Assembly (NCBI RefSeq): GCF_013362995.1
Contig: NZ_JABWDV010000395.1
Coordinates: 1 to 64,000 of the forward strand
Reading direction: 5' to 3'
Origin: Streptomyces sp. TRM64462
Lineage (GTDB): Bacteria > Actinomycetota > Actinomycetes > Streptomycetales > Streptomycetaceae
DNA: 64,000 bases
Shown piece after piece: positions 1-8,594 of the stretch (positions are counted from its first letter, which is position 1; each line of letters opens with the position of its first letter). Made by a program: the position numbers and the translations under genes. The notes beneath the pieces are model-generated. The model ran no database searches. It was not told where the DNA came from and saw only the letters and a list, made by a program, of their open reading frames with translations.

Positions 1-987
1 GGCCGACCCCCCTCGCCCCCACCGGCCGCAGGGCCCGCGCGGCGGAGCCCGAGCCGGCCGACCGTATCGCCGAGGCCGTCGCAGCGGCGCTCACCGACCA
101 CGACGGCGACATCGAAGCGGCCACGGCCGCCCTGGTCAGGAGGGCCATCCCGGACGCCATGGCCCTCCTGGACGAGTGCCGCACCGGCGGCCGCTACGAC
201 ATCGTGGCGTACCCGTGGATCCCCGACATCCTCCGCAAGCCCGGCGCGCGCGGCTCGGACCAGATCTGGGAGGCCCGTCCCAAATGGACCCGCCCGCACC
301 TCCCCGCCGGCACCCACGAGGTGACCCGCCCTCGACATCAACGGCGCCTACCTCTCCGCACTCAAGACGCACCTGCCGATCGGCCAGCTGGAACACACCA
401 CCGGCGGCGCCCACGACCCGCGCCGCGCCGGCGTCCACCTCATCACCCCACCGCCCTGGACCCACGAGGACCACCTGCCCAACCCCCTCGGCAACCGCGA
501 CGAACCGGGCCCCCTCTGGGTCACCGAGCCCACCCTCCGCCTCCTCCTGCGCCTCTCGGGCCCCCGCTACGGGCTCTGCGACCCGCCGGAGATCCACGAG
601 TCGTACACGTCGGGAGCCACCGAGAACCTCCTGGAGAAGTTCCGCGTCGCCCTCAAGTCGGCCCGCGACCGCGCCATCGACGCGGACGACGAGGTGACGC
701 TCGAATACGTCAAGGCGATGTACTCGAAGTTCGTCTCCACCATGGGCGAGTCCAACTACAACAGGGACCTCTACCGCCCCGACTGGATGCACCTCATCCG
801 CAGCCAGGCCTTCGCGAACCTCTGGATGAAGGCGTACAAGTCCCACACCGAGGGCCTCCTCGTGGTCCGCGCCATGGGCACCGACGAACTCCACGTCACC
901 GGCGACTGGCGCCGCGTCTTCGCGGAGGGCCGAGGCGTCGCCGAGGTGAAGGTGAAGGACACCTACACCATCACCCCGGCCCCGTAG
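1..987 (+). pseudogene. Family-B-polymerase-like protein, 5'-truncated by window edge, single-base frameshift
   Basis: The gene enters from the left edge. Two reading frames join into one protein only if one C is removed from the run at 325-327: the first frame ends THEVT and the second resumes as ALDINGAYL. After the join the order is DINGAYL (like polymerase motif A, D-x4-Y), then VKAMYSKFV near 709 (motif B position), then MGTDELHVTG near 873 (motif C, TD). This order and spacing, with a helix rich in aromatic residues before motif C, resembles the palm of family B DNA polymerases. The 700-residue protein at 41307 has the same three landmarks. The polymerase relation is inferred from motifs only. 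The shift is either a real inactivating insertion or a base-calling error in a C-run. The end overlaps the convergent Lrp gene by 17 bases. Confidence 0.55.
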
Positions 988-1534
988 CAGAGCGGCTGCC
1001 CTGTCGGAGTACGTGCCCCGCCGTCGCGTCGACGTGCTCCGCCACCACCTCGTGCGGTGAAAGAGGCCGTTCGAAGAAGGTCTCCAGGACGACGATGGCC
1101 TGTGTACCGCTGACTCCGTCGATGGCGTAGATCCGGCGCAGGACGTCCTGGAGCTGTTCGGTGGTCGTGGTTCTCACCTTCACCAGCACGGACGCGCTGC
1201 CGGCGATGACGTGCGCTTCGAGAACCTCGGGCAGCGCGGCGAAGCTCTGCGCCGAGTCGCCCATCCAGGACGTGGACTCGACCATCACATAGGCCAGGAC
1301 ACCCTGCCCCACCGCGGCGGGGTCCACGTCGACGGTGGTGCGCCGGATGACGCCGCGCTCACGCAGCTTGCGGACACGTTCGTGGGCAGCCGCGGCGGAC
1401 AGCCCCACGACTTTGCCGAGCGCGGCATAGGACTGGGTGGCGTCGAGCTGAAGCTGCGCCAGCAGTGCACGGTCGACGTGATCCACAACTCTCCATTCAG
1501 TAAACCCTTGTGAAGACCATATGACATCAAGCAT
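971..1534 (-). CDS. Lrp/AsnC family transcriptional regulator
   Basis: A 187-residue protein with an N-terminal winged helix-turn-helix (DATQSYAALGKVVGLS, then AAAAHERVRKLRERGVI) followed by an RAM/AsnC ligand-binding domain (YVMVESTSW through GVSGTQAIVVLETFF). Lrp/AsnC proteins bind DNA as oligomers and respond to amino acids or related metabolites. The start at 1534 was chosen because GGAGGG lies just upstream with good spacing; an ATG at 1558 has no such site. Lrp proteins are usually 150-165 residues, so the N-terminal extension is slightly long and a GTG at 1486 is the alternative. It is divergent from the SMP-30 gene with about 65 bases between starts, the classic layout of a local regulator and its target. 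Confidence 0.9.
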   Translation of the reverse strand: MLDVIWSSQGFTEWRVVDHVDRALLAQLQLDATQSYAALGKVVGLSAAAAHERVRKLRERGVIRRTTVDVDPAAVGQGVLAYVMVESTSWMGDSAQSFAALPEVLEAHVIAGSASVLVKVRTTTTEQLQDVLRRIYAIDGVSGTQAIVVLETFFERPLSPHEVVAEHVDATAGHVLRQGSRSATGPG

Positions 1535-1599
1535 TGTTCCCTCCAGGCCAAACAGCATCAGCCATCACCTGAGGGTGAAGACCATTGAGGGGGAAGTCC

Positions 1600-2559
1600 A
1601 TGACCACTGAGCACCCCGGCTTGTACGAATGCCTCGACGACAGATTCCGCACCGGCCGGTGCATGAACGGCGACGAGGGCCTGGAGGTCCTGTACAGCGG
1701 ATGCCGCTGGGTGGAAGGGCCGCTGTACGTGCCCGCCTGGCGTCAGGTGGTCTGGAGCGACATCCCCAACGACCGGATGCTGCGCTGGGACGAGGAGACC
1801 GGCGCCGTCAGCGTGTTCCGCCGTGGTGCCGGGCACCCGAACGGCAACACCCTCGACCGTGAGGGTCGCCTGATCACCTGCGAGCAGGGCAACCGCCGGG
1901 TGACACGCACCGAGCACGACGGCACCCTCACGGTCCTGGCTGACCGCTGGCAGGGAAAGCGCCTCAACAGCCCCAACGACGCGACCGTGAAGTCCGACGG
2001 CTCGATCTGGTTCTCCGACCCGGACTTCGGCATCACCAGCGACTACGAGGGCTACCGCGCGGACAGTGAGATCGGCGCCAACAACGTCTACCGCATCGAC
2101 CCCGCCACCGGCGAGGTACGCCTGGTCGCCGACTGCTTCGGCGCCCCGAACGGGCTGGTCTTCTCGCACGACGAGCAGCAGTTGTACGTTTCCGACACCG
2201 GCGCGGGCTTCATCCGGGTCTTCGACGTACGCGACGACGGCACGCTGTCGGACGGGAAGGTCTTCGCCGACGCGTCCGCCCGCGAGGCGGCCCGCTTCGA
2301 CAACCTCCGCTTCGACGACGCCGGCCGGCTCTGGGCCGCCGCGATGAACGACGGCGTGCACTGCTACGACCCCGACGGCACCCTGCTCGGCCGGCTGAAC
2401 GTCCCCGAGGCGGTGGCCAACATCTCCTGGGGCGGTGCCAAGCGCAACCGTCTCTTCATCGCCGCGGAGACCAGCCTCTACTCCGTGATCATGGGCGTCA
2501 CCGGCACACACCCCACAGGCCCGGGCCACAGGCCCTGGCTTCGCCGGGACGCTCGGTGA
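1600..2559 (+). CDS. SMP-30/gluconolactonase-family lactone hydrolase
   Basis: A 319-residue six-bladed beta-propeller protein of the SMP-30/gluconolaconase/LRE family, which hydrolyses sugar lactones with a divalent metal. Visible family landmarks are WVEGP (metal-binding Glu), NSPNDATVKSDGSIWFSDP (Asn and Asp ligands) and GAPNGLVFSHDEQQLYVSD. Length fits the family. ATG at 1600 is preceded by GAGGGGGAA. It is divergently arranged with the Lrp-type regulator and is its likely target. The physiological substrate cannot be read from the sequence; xylono- or gluconolactone-like compounds are typical of the family. Confidence 0.9.
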   Translation: MTTEHPGLYECLDDRFRTGRCMNGDEGLEVLYSGCRWVEGPLYVPAWRQVVWSDIPNDRMLRWDEETGAVSVFRRGAGHPNGNTLDREGRLITCEQGNRRVTRTEHDGTLTVLADRWQGKRLNSPNDATVKSDGSIWFSDPDFGITSDYEGYRADSEIGANNVYRIDPATGEVRLVADCFGAPNGLVFSHDEQQLYVSDTGAGFIRVFDVRDDGTLSDGKVFADASAREAARFDNLRFDDAGRLWAAAMNDGVHCYDPDGTLLGRLNVPEAVANISWGGAKRNRLFIAAETSLYSVIMGVTGTHPTGPGHRPWLRRDAR

Positions 2560-2617
2560 ACAACCGACGCGCCCGCGGCTTCCCTCCAGCGAGATCATGA
2601 GCTTATGATCATGACAA

Positions 2618-2693
2618 GGCGGGGTCGTAGCACAGAGGTAGTGCGCCGCGACAGCATCTCGGAGGACGTCGGTTCGAATCCGACCGCCCCGCC
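2618..2693 (+). tRNA. tRNA-like sequence, probably degenerate
   Basis: The D arm (GCAC AGAGGTA GTGC at 2630-2644) and T arm (GTCGG TTCGAAT CCGAC at 2668-2684) are textbook, and GGCGGGG (2618-2624) can pair with CCCCGCC (2687-2693). The acceptor stem needs a bulged T at 2625 to keep the usual spacing. The anticodon stem CCGCG/CTCGG has one mismatch, and the loop ACAGCAT lacks the invariant U33. If functional the anticodon would be AGC (Ala). I read it as a decayed tRNA or the remnant of a tRNA used as an integration site. Confidence 0.4.
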
Positions 2694-2705
2694 CCTCACC
2701 TCACC

Positions 2706-3539
2706 TCACGCCCCCCGCTCCGCCAGCGCGACGTTCGCCGCGACCGGGAACGCCAGGCCGTTCGCCACGCACGGCGTCAGCTCCTCGGCGACCTCCGAGG
2801 CGATCCGGTCCCGGTCGGGCGTCGCCATCGCAGGCAGCGGCGCCGCGCCCAGAAACGCCTCGACCCACTCGTGGGCCGACGCGCAGCGGACCGTACGGGT
2901 CTGCCGACTGACCTCCACGTTCCGGAACCCGGCCGCGGTCAGCAGCCGGCGCAGCTCGTCCGGATCGGCCAGATCGAAGATCGCCCGCAGGAACCGCACC
3001 GCCTGACCCGGCGCGGGCAGCACCCGCTCGAACGCCGCCTCGAACGGGTGGAAGCCCGGCGAGCGGACATCGCACCACACACTCAGCGCGACCCGGCCGC
3101 CCGGCGCCAGCACCCGGCGCAGCTCGCGCAGCGCCGTCACCCGGTCGCCGAAGAACTGCAGCCCCTGCTGGCAGAACCCGATGTCGAAGGCGCCGTCCGG
3201 CAGCCCGGTGTCCAGGGCGTCCGCCTGCCTCCACGCGACCGACACCCCGTCGTCGGCAGGCGTGGACCGCCGTGCCAGGGCCAGCATGTCGGCGTTCAGA
3301 TCGACACCGGTCACCGCGCCGCCCGGCCGGACCCGGGTCGCGGCCTTGTGGGCGACGACGCCGGTGCCGCACGCCAGATCGAGCACCCGCTCACCCGGCC
3401 GCGGGCCGACCGCGTCGACCAGCGCCTCGGCCCAGGGCTCGAACAGCAGGGGCACGAGCCGGCTCCCGTAGTTCTCGGCGGTCTCGGCCTTCGCCCAGGC
3501 GCCCTGCGTACCGCTCTGCGTACCGGTGGTGGCGGTCAT
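2706..3539 (-). CDS. SAM-dependent class I methyltransferase
   Basis: A 277-residue Rossmann-fold methyltransferase. Motif I is VLDLACGTGVVAHKA, the acidic ribose-binding residue lies in GAVTGVDLNADML, a motif like ADALDTGLPDGAFDIGFC follows, and the post-motif helix RVLAPGGRVALSVW is clear; this order matches the UbiE/Methyltransf_11 group that methylates small molecules. ATG at 3539 begins MTATTG and has GAAGGAG upstream. The open frame extends to 3656 but that part is low-complexity and overlaps the probable promoter region. It is divergent from the HxlR-oxidoreductase gene starting at 3732. The substrate is unknown. Confidence 0.85.
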   Translation of the reverse strand: MTATTGTQSGTQGAWAKAETAENYGSRLVPLLFEPWAEALVDAVGPRPGERVLDLACGTGVVAHKAATRVRPGGAVTGVDLNADMLALARRSTPADDGVSVAWRQADALDTGLPDGAFDIGFCQQGLQFFGDRVTALRELRRVLAPGGRVALSVWCDVRSPGFHPFEAAFERVLPAPGQAVRFLRAIFDLADPDELRRLLTAAGFRNVEVSRQTRTVRCASAHEWVEAFLGAAPLPAMATPDRDRIASEVAEELTPCVANGLAFPVAANVALAERGA

Positions 3540-3731
3540 CGCCCTCACGCTCCTTCTCCGGTCGTACGAGCTGTCACGCCCGTACGAACTGCCGCCTTCG
3601 TACGAGTCGAGCCTCGGCCCGTCGGGAGCGCCGGACAAGAACCGTTTGTAAACCACCCGCCACCCCTCCCGGCGCCGCCCGGTTCACCAACAGAACTGGC
3701 GGCCCCGCGCACCCGGCGGGACACTCGTCAC

Positions 3732-5858
3732 GTGCGGAACTACGGGCAGTACTGCCCCATCGCGCGAGGCTCCGGGATCATCGCCGAGCGATGGACACCG
3801 ATCATCCTGCGCAACGTCCTGCTGGGCTGCCGCACCTTCAACGAGATCGCCGCCGGCGCCCCCGGACTGTCCCGCGCCCTGCTGACCCGGCGGCTGCGCG
3901 AGCTGGAACACGCCGGAGTCGTCGCCGCACGCCCCAAACCGGACGGGCACGGCTCGTACTACATGCCGACGCCGAAGGGACGCGAACTGTGGCCGGTGCT
4001 CCAGGCGCTCGGCGACTGGGCGCAGCGCTGGATGGACGTCACCGCCGAGGAGGCCGATCCGGACCTGGTCGTGTGGTCCTGGTGCCACACGTCGCTGCGC
4101 CGGGACCTGCTGCCTCGGCGGCGCGTGGTCGTGCGTTTCGAGTTCGGTGCGCATGCCCGCCAGGCCCGCGTGTGGCTGCTGCTGGAGCACGGTGCCGGGG
4201 AACTGTGCGGTTTCGACCCGGGCTTCGGCGAGGACGTGGTCGTCACCGTCGAGGACCCGCTGACGTTCGCCCGCTGGCACCTGGGCCTGGTGGAGTGGGC
4301 CACGGCCCTCAAGTCGGGTGCCGTACGGGTCGAGGGCCCGCGCGACCTGTGCCGGGCGTTGCCGACGTGGAACGGCTACCCGCAGGTCCAGGCCCGGCGC
4401 CGCACCGAGCACGAGCGCGCCCCCGGCGGCACGGCACCCCCGCCCCCGGAGGCCGTACCGGCCGCGGTGGCCGCCCCTCCACGACGTACCGCCCAGCGCG
4501 CGCAGAGCGACACCGCGGCCTTCCCCGGCTTCACCGGCCGGCTCGTCACCCCCCGCGACACCGACTACGACGCGGTACGGGCCGTGTGGAACGGCGCGGT
4601 CGACCGCAGGCCCCGCTACATCGCCCGCTGCCAGTCCCCGTCCGACGTCGCCGCCGCCATCCGCCACGCCCGCGAACGCGGCCTCACCCTCGCCGTACGG
4701 GGCGGAGGCCACGGCGTGGCCGGGACATCGGTGTGCGACGACGGCCTGGTGGTGGACCTGGCCCCGATGAAGTCCCTCACCATCGACCCGGCGGACCGTA
4801 CGGTGACCGCCGGCGCGGGCACACTCTGGGGCGAACTCGACGCCGCGACACAGGCGTACGGCCTTGCCACCACCGGCGGCCTGGTGTCCCGCACCGGCAT
4901 CTCGGGCCTCACCCTGGGCGGCGGCCTCGGCTGGCTGATGCGCCGTCACGGACTGGCGGCCGACCGGCTGACCGCCGCCGAGCTGATCACCGCCGACGGC
5001 AGCCGCCTCACCGCCACAGCGCGGGAGAACCCGGACGTCTTCCGGGCGCTGCGCGGCGGCGGGCCGGGCATCGGGGTGGTCACCTCCTTCACATACCGGA
5101 TGGCCCCGCTCGCGGGCGAGGTGCTGTCCGGCCCGGTCCTGTGGCCGCTGGAGGACGCGCCGGCAGTCCTGCGCGGATACCGGGACCTCGTGGCACACGC
5201 CCCACCGGAGGTGGCGACACTCGTCGTACTGCGGCGGGCACCGGCGGCGCCGTTCCTACCGGTCGAATCACACGGCCGCCCGATCTGCATGATCGCGATG
5301 CTGGCCCTGGCGGAGGCAACCCGCGCGGAACGCCTCCTGGCGCCCCTGCGCGCGCTCGGCCGCCCGCTCCTCGACATGGTGAAATGGCGCCCCTACACAG
5401 GCCTGCAGACCCTGTTCGACACCGGCGTCCCGCCCGGCTGGCACTACTACTGGAAGTCCACGGGCCTGCGCGACCTGGCCGACCCCGTGATCGACACGCT
5501 CGTCGACCACGCGGCCTGGGCCGGCTCGCCACGCAGCTACGCACTCCTCCTCCACCTGGGCGGCGCGGTCGCCGACACCGACCCCGAGGCCACCACGTTC
5601 ACCCGCCGCGACGTCCCGTTCGAACTGAACGTCAACGCCGTCTGGCTGCCCCACCAGCCCCTCGGCCCACCCGAACGCGCCTGGGCCCGCGACTACGTCG
5701 CCGCCCTGGCCCCGCACCGGTCGGGCGTGTACGTCAACTTCCTCGACGCCGACGACCAGGACCGCGCCCCCGAGGCATACACCCCGAAAACCCGCACCTT
5801 CCTGACGGAACTGCGCGCCCGCTACGACCCGGACGGCGTGTTCACACCTCCCCCGTGA
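3732..5858 (+). CDS. HxlR-type regulator fused to a BBE-family FAD oxidoreductase
   Basis: One uninterrupted 708-residue frame encodes two normally separate proteins. Residues 1-110 are an HxlR winged helix (CPIARGSGIIAERWTPIIL, then TFNEIAAGAPGLSRALLTRRL). Residues 110-220 look like the SCP2-like tail found in some HxlR proteins. After a Pro/Ala linker, residues 265-708 form a berberine-bridge-type oxidoreductase: the FAD-binding RGGGHGVAG with the His that carries covalent FAD, GISGLTLGGGLGW, and a BBE C-terminus (RARYDPDGVFTPP). The second covalent site, a Cys in bicovalent members, is absent (GGLVSRTG). GTG at 3732 was chosen because the HxlR fold starts there; upstream open frame is shadow sequence. 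A flavin-dependent enzyme that also binds DNA, possibly autoregulatory, is an inference. Confidence 0.8.
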   Translation: MRNYGQYCPIARGSGIIAERWTPIILRNVLLGCRTFNEIAAGAPGLSRALLTRRLRELEHAGVVAARPKPDGHGSYYMPTPKGRELWPVLQALGDWAQRWMDVTAEEADPDLVVWSWCHTSLRRDLLPRRRVVVRFEFGAHARQARVWLLLEHGAGELCGFDPGFGEDVVVTVEDPLTFARWHLGLVEWATALKSGAVRVEGPRDLCRALPTWNGYPQVQARRRTEHERAPGGTAPPPPEAVPAAVAAPPRRTAQRAQSDTAAFPGFTGRLVTPRDTDYDAVRAVWNGAVDRRPRYIARCQSPSDVAAAIRHARERGLTLAVRGGGHGVAGTSVCDDGLVVDLAPMKSLTIDPADRTVTAGAGTLWGELDAATQAYGLATTGGLVSRTGISGLTLGGGLGWLMRRHGLAADRLTAAELITADGSRLTATARENPDVFRALRGGGPGIGVVTSFTYRMAPLAGEVLSGPVLWPLEDAPAVLRGYRDLVAHAPPEVATLVVLRRAPAAPFLPVESHGRPICMIAMLALAEATRAERLLAPLRALGRPLLDMVKWRPYTGLQTLFDTGVPPGWHYYWKSTGLRDLADPVIDTLVDHAAWAGSPRSYALLLHLGGAVADTDPEATTFTRRDVPFELNVNAVWLPHQPLGPPERAWARDYVAALAPHRSGVYVNFLDADDQDRAPEAYTPKTRTFLTELRARYDPDGVFTPPP

Positions 5859-6001
5859 CAACCCATGCGCAAGCAGTCACCAGCATTGGCCCAGTGGTGC
5901 CCGCATGCATGACGTGCACAAGATGGAAGACAACACGAAACCTGGTGCGTTGCGCAGATCTCACACTGACCGGTCACGCACCGTCACAAGGAGGCGGGGC
6001 C

Positions 6002-6844
6002 ATGACCACCGCCGAAGGAATATTCGAGCCGAAGGTCGAGCCGTACAAGGTGGCGCCCGAGACCTACGTCATCCCGCAGCTGCTGGAGGCGCCGCCGGTC
6101 GGCATGTTCTACGTCAACTCCATGGTCATCACCGGCAGCGAACCGGTGCTCGTCGACACCGGTGCGCCGTCGAACCGGCAGCAATGGCTGGATCACGCCT
6201 GGAGCCTGGTCGATCCAGCCGACGTGCGCTGGGTCTTCCTGACCCACGACGACCACGATCACGCGGGAAACCTCCGCCAGGTCATGGCCACCTGCCCGAA
6301 CGCCACCCTCGTCACGACCTGGTTCTCGATGGCCCGCTATGCCATCGATACCGAGGAGTTCTGGATGCCGTTCAACCGCTCCCGCTGGGTACGCGACGGC
6401 GAGAGCTTCACAGCCGGGGACCGCACGCTCCTGGCGATCAAGCCACCCTTCTTCGACAACCCGACAACGCGCGGACTGTTCGACCCCAAGACGCGCGTCT
6501 ACTGGGCGGCGGACACCTTCGCCACGGCCCTCCCGCACCCCGCCGAAGACGCCGCCGACCTGGACCGGGACGCCTGGCGTGAAGGCATGCTCCTGGGCAA
6601 CCGACTGAACCACCCGTGGCATCAATGGCTGGACACCGGCAAGTTCAACAAGCACGTGGACCGCGTCCAGGACCTCGATATCGACACCGCGGCGTCCTGC
6701 CACGGCCCTGCGATCCACCGCGACCTGATCGACGAGGCGTTCGAACTCATCCGCAAGGTCCCGGAGCTGCCCTACTGGGAGGAGCCGGGGCAGGACTTCC
6801 TGGAAGGAATCATCGCGGCGACAGCGAAGCCGGTCGTGCCCTGA
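6002..6844 (+). CDS. MBL-fold metallo-hydrolase
   Basis: A 280-residue metallo-beta-lactamase-fold protein. The metal motif reads THDDHDHAGN, with the beta-strand VLVDTGAP before it and later ligands in YWAADTF and a C-terminal SCHGP, an arrangement close to the diiron domain of flavodiiron (oxygen-binding) proteins but without any flavodoxin domain. Activity could be hydrolytic or oxygen/NO-related; the sequence does not decide. ATG at 6002 has an excellent AAGGAGG site 8 bases upstream, which rules out the long upstream extension of the frame. It stands alone between the oxidoreductase fusion and the kinase pair. Confidence 0.85.
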   Translation: MTTAEGIFEPKVEPYKVAPETYVIPQLLEAPPVGMFYVNSMVITGSEPVLVDTGAPSNRQQWLDHAWSLVDPADVRWVFLTHDDHDHAGNLRQVMATCPNATLVTTWFSMARYAIDTEEFWMPFNRSRWVRDGESFTAGDRTLLAIKPPFFDNPTTRGLFDPKTRVYWAADTFATALPHPAEDAADLDRDAWREGMLLGNRLNHPWHQWLDTGKFNKHVDRVQDLDIDTAASCHGPAIHRDLIDEAFELIRKVPELPYWEEPGQDFLEGIIAATAKPVVP

Positions 6845-6968
6845 CGCGGCACCACACCGCCGACGTCAGGTCTCGTCGGGACCGCTCACGGCAGGCGGCC
6901 GTCGAGCGGCAGTGAGACGGACGTCGATAGAATCTGCGCGCACGTTCACGGGGGAGGGCGAAATCCGC

Positions 6969-8594
6969 ATGCTGACGCACGGACTTGACGGACCGTCTCA
7001 TAGAGGACCGTCCCACATCGGCCCGTTCCGGACCGTCGCCGCACTGGGGCGTGGCGGCATGGGCGAGGTGCTGCTGGCCGTCGGGACGGACGGTCGGCTT
7101 GTCGCCGTCAAGCGGGTGCACGCCGACTTGGCCGAGGACCCCGGATTCCGCTCGCGGTTCCGCCGCGAGGTGGACGCGTCACGGCGGGTGTCGGGCGCCT
7201 ACACCGCCCCGGTGATCGATGCCGATCCGGACGCGTCGACGCCCTGGCTGGCCTCTCTGTTCCTGCCGGCTCCCTCACTGAGCGACGCGCTCGACGCGGC
7301 CGGAACACTGCCGGAGGACGCCGTCCGGCAGCTCGCCGTGGGCCTCGCGCGGGCCCTGGAGGAGATCCACCGGGCGGACCTGGTGCACCGGGACCTGAAG
7401 CCCTCCAACGTCCTGCTGACGGAGGACGGCGTCCGGGTCGTCGACTTCGGCATCGCCCGTGCGGCCGACCACGAGACGAAGCTGACGCACACGGGGGCGC
7501 TGATCGGCTCGCCCGCGTTCATGTCCCCCGAGCAGGTCCGGGGCGAGCCCCCGGGGCCGCCGAGCGACGTTTTCTCACTCGGTGTCACCCTCGTCACTGC
7601 CGCGACGGGCAGGGCACCGTACGCCGGGGAGTCGCCGCTCGCGCTGATGCACGCCGTCGCCCACGACGAGCCCGATCTGAGCGCCCTACCGCCCGGCCTC
7701 CTCCCGATAGTCGCCCCGTGCCTGGCAAAAGACCCGGGCGCCCGGCCGACGCCCGCGCAACTCCTCGACCTGATCGGCCCACTCGACCCCACCTCGCGCC
7801 CCTGGCCCGACGCCGTGCACCAGCGGATCGCCCAGCTCCAGGACTGGGCGACCGGGCAAGCCGCGGCGGCCGTGCCCCCGCCCCAGGCCCGGACTCAGGC
7901 CGTCCCCACACCGCCGTCCCCGCCGTTCCCGCCGAACCTGTCGGCCGCAGCGCCCCGGCGCCGCAGGGCTCTCAAAGCCGCCGCCCTCGTGACGGGCTCG
8001 CTGGTGGCCCTCGCGACGGTGCCCCTCCTCATATACGGCCCGTCGGCGGTCTACCACGAGTTCTTCCCCGTCCCGACACCGACGCCGGGCGGGACCCCGC
8101 TGGCCCAGGTCCCGGACAAGTACACCGGCGGCAAGGTGCCGACCTGCGAGCAGGCCAACCGCACCATGAAAGCCCCGGACGGCTTCGGCGAAGCCTCGGG
8201 CAACCCCAACACAGGCACGCGGCAGGACCTCGACGGGCAGCGGTTCGCCTCGAACTTCTGCGTCTGGAACACCCGCTCGGGCGATGAGATCTACATCGGC
8301 TGGAACCTCTACCCGTCCATACCCGGCGGCCCCACCGGTGCCGAGCGATCCAAGGAGCGCTTCGAAGGGCTGTTCCACACGGCCGACGGCAAGGGACGCG
8401 ACCTGGATCTCGGCTTCGTGCAGGAGGGCTTCTGGCACCAGAACCCCGACGACAGCAACTGCATCCTGTACGCCCGTGACGTCAACCTGAACCTGTTCGT
8501 CTCCATCAAGGGCACCCGCTACCCGAAGGGCACGTGCCAGGACATCACGAAGAACATGGCCCGCCAAGCCCGGACGGCGGTGACGTCCCTGTGA
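6969..8594 (+). CDS. Membrane serine/threonine protein kinase (first of a pair)
   Basis: A 541-residue Hanks-type kinase. The glycine loop is ALGRGGMGEV, the ATP-anchoring Lys is K48 (VAVKRV), the catalytic loop is HRDLKPSN with D142, the DFG Asp is D159, and GSPAFMSPEQ forms the activation-segment end. A Pro-rich linker leads to one transmembrane helix at about 334-357 (ALVTGSLVALATVPLLIYG) and an extracellular domain of about 180 residues with several Cys, probably a sensor. ATG 6969 was taken over the upstream GTG at 6912 because GGGGGAGGG lies before it and kinase homology starts soon after. Its stop overlaps the start of the next kinase (GTGA), so the two are translationally coupled. Confidence 0.92.
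   Translation: MLTHGLDGPSHRGPSHIGPFRTVAALGRGGMGEVLLAVGTDGRLVAVKRVHADLAEDPGFRSRFRREVDASRRVSGAYTAPVIDADPDASTPWLASLFLPAPSLSDALDAAGTLPEDAVRQLAVGLARALEEIHRADLVHRDLKPSNVLLTEDGVRVVDFGIARAADHETKLTHTGALIGSPAFMSPEQVRGEPPGPPSDVFSLGVTLVTAATGRAPYAGESPLALMHAVAHDEPDLSALPPGLLPIVAPCLAKDPGARPTPAQLLDLIGPLDPTSRPWPDAVHQRIAQLQDWATGQAAAAVPPPQARTQAVPTPPSPPFPPNLSAAAPRRRRALKAAALVTGSLVALATVPLLIYGPSAVYHEFFPVPTPTPGGTPLAQVPDKYTGGKVPTCEQANRTMKAPDGFGEASGNPNTGTRQDLDGQRFASNFCVWNTRSGDEIYIGWNLYPSIPGGPTGAERSKERFEGLFHTADGKGRDLDLGFVQEGFWHQNPDDSNCILYARDVNLNLFVSIKGTRYPKGTCQDITKNMARQARTAVTSL

Noticed and set aside
2871-3731. Long plus-strand open frame upstream of the HxlR fusion start
   Set aside because: It is antisense to the methyltransferase gene, rich in Arg/Pro/Gln shadow composition and has no domain; the winged helix begins at 3732.
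3272-6001. 1190-codon frame joined to the MBL-fold gene
   Set aside because: Only the last 280 codons show a real protein with a strong ribosome site; the rest is a frame shadow of the oxidoreductase.
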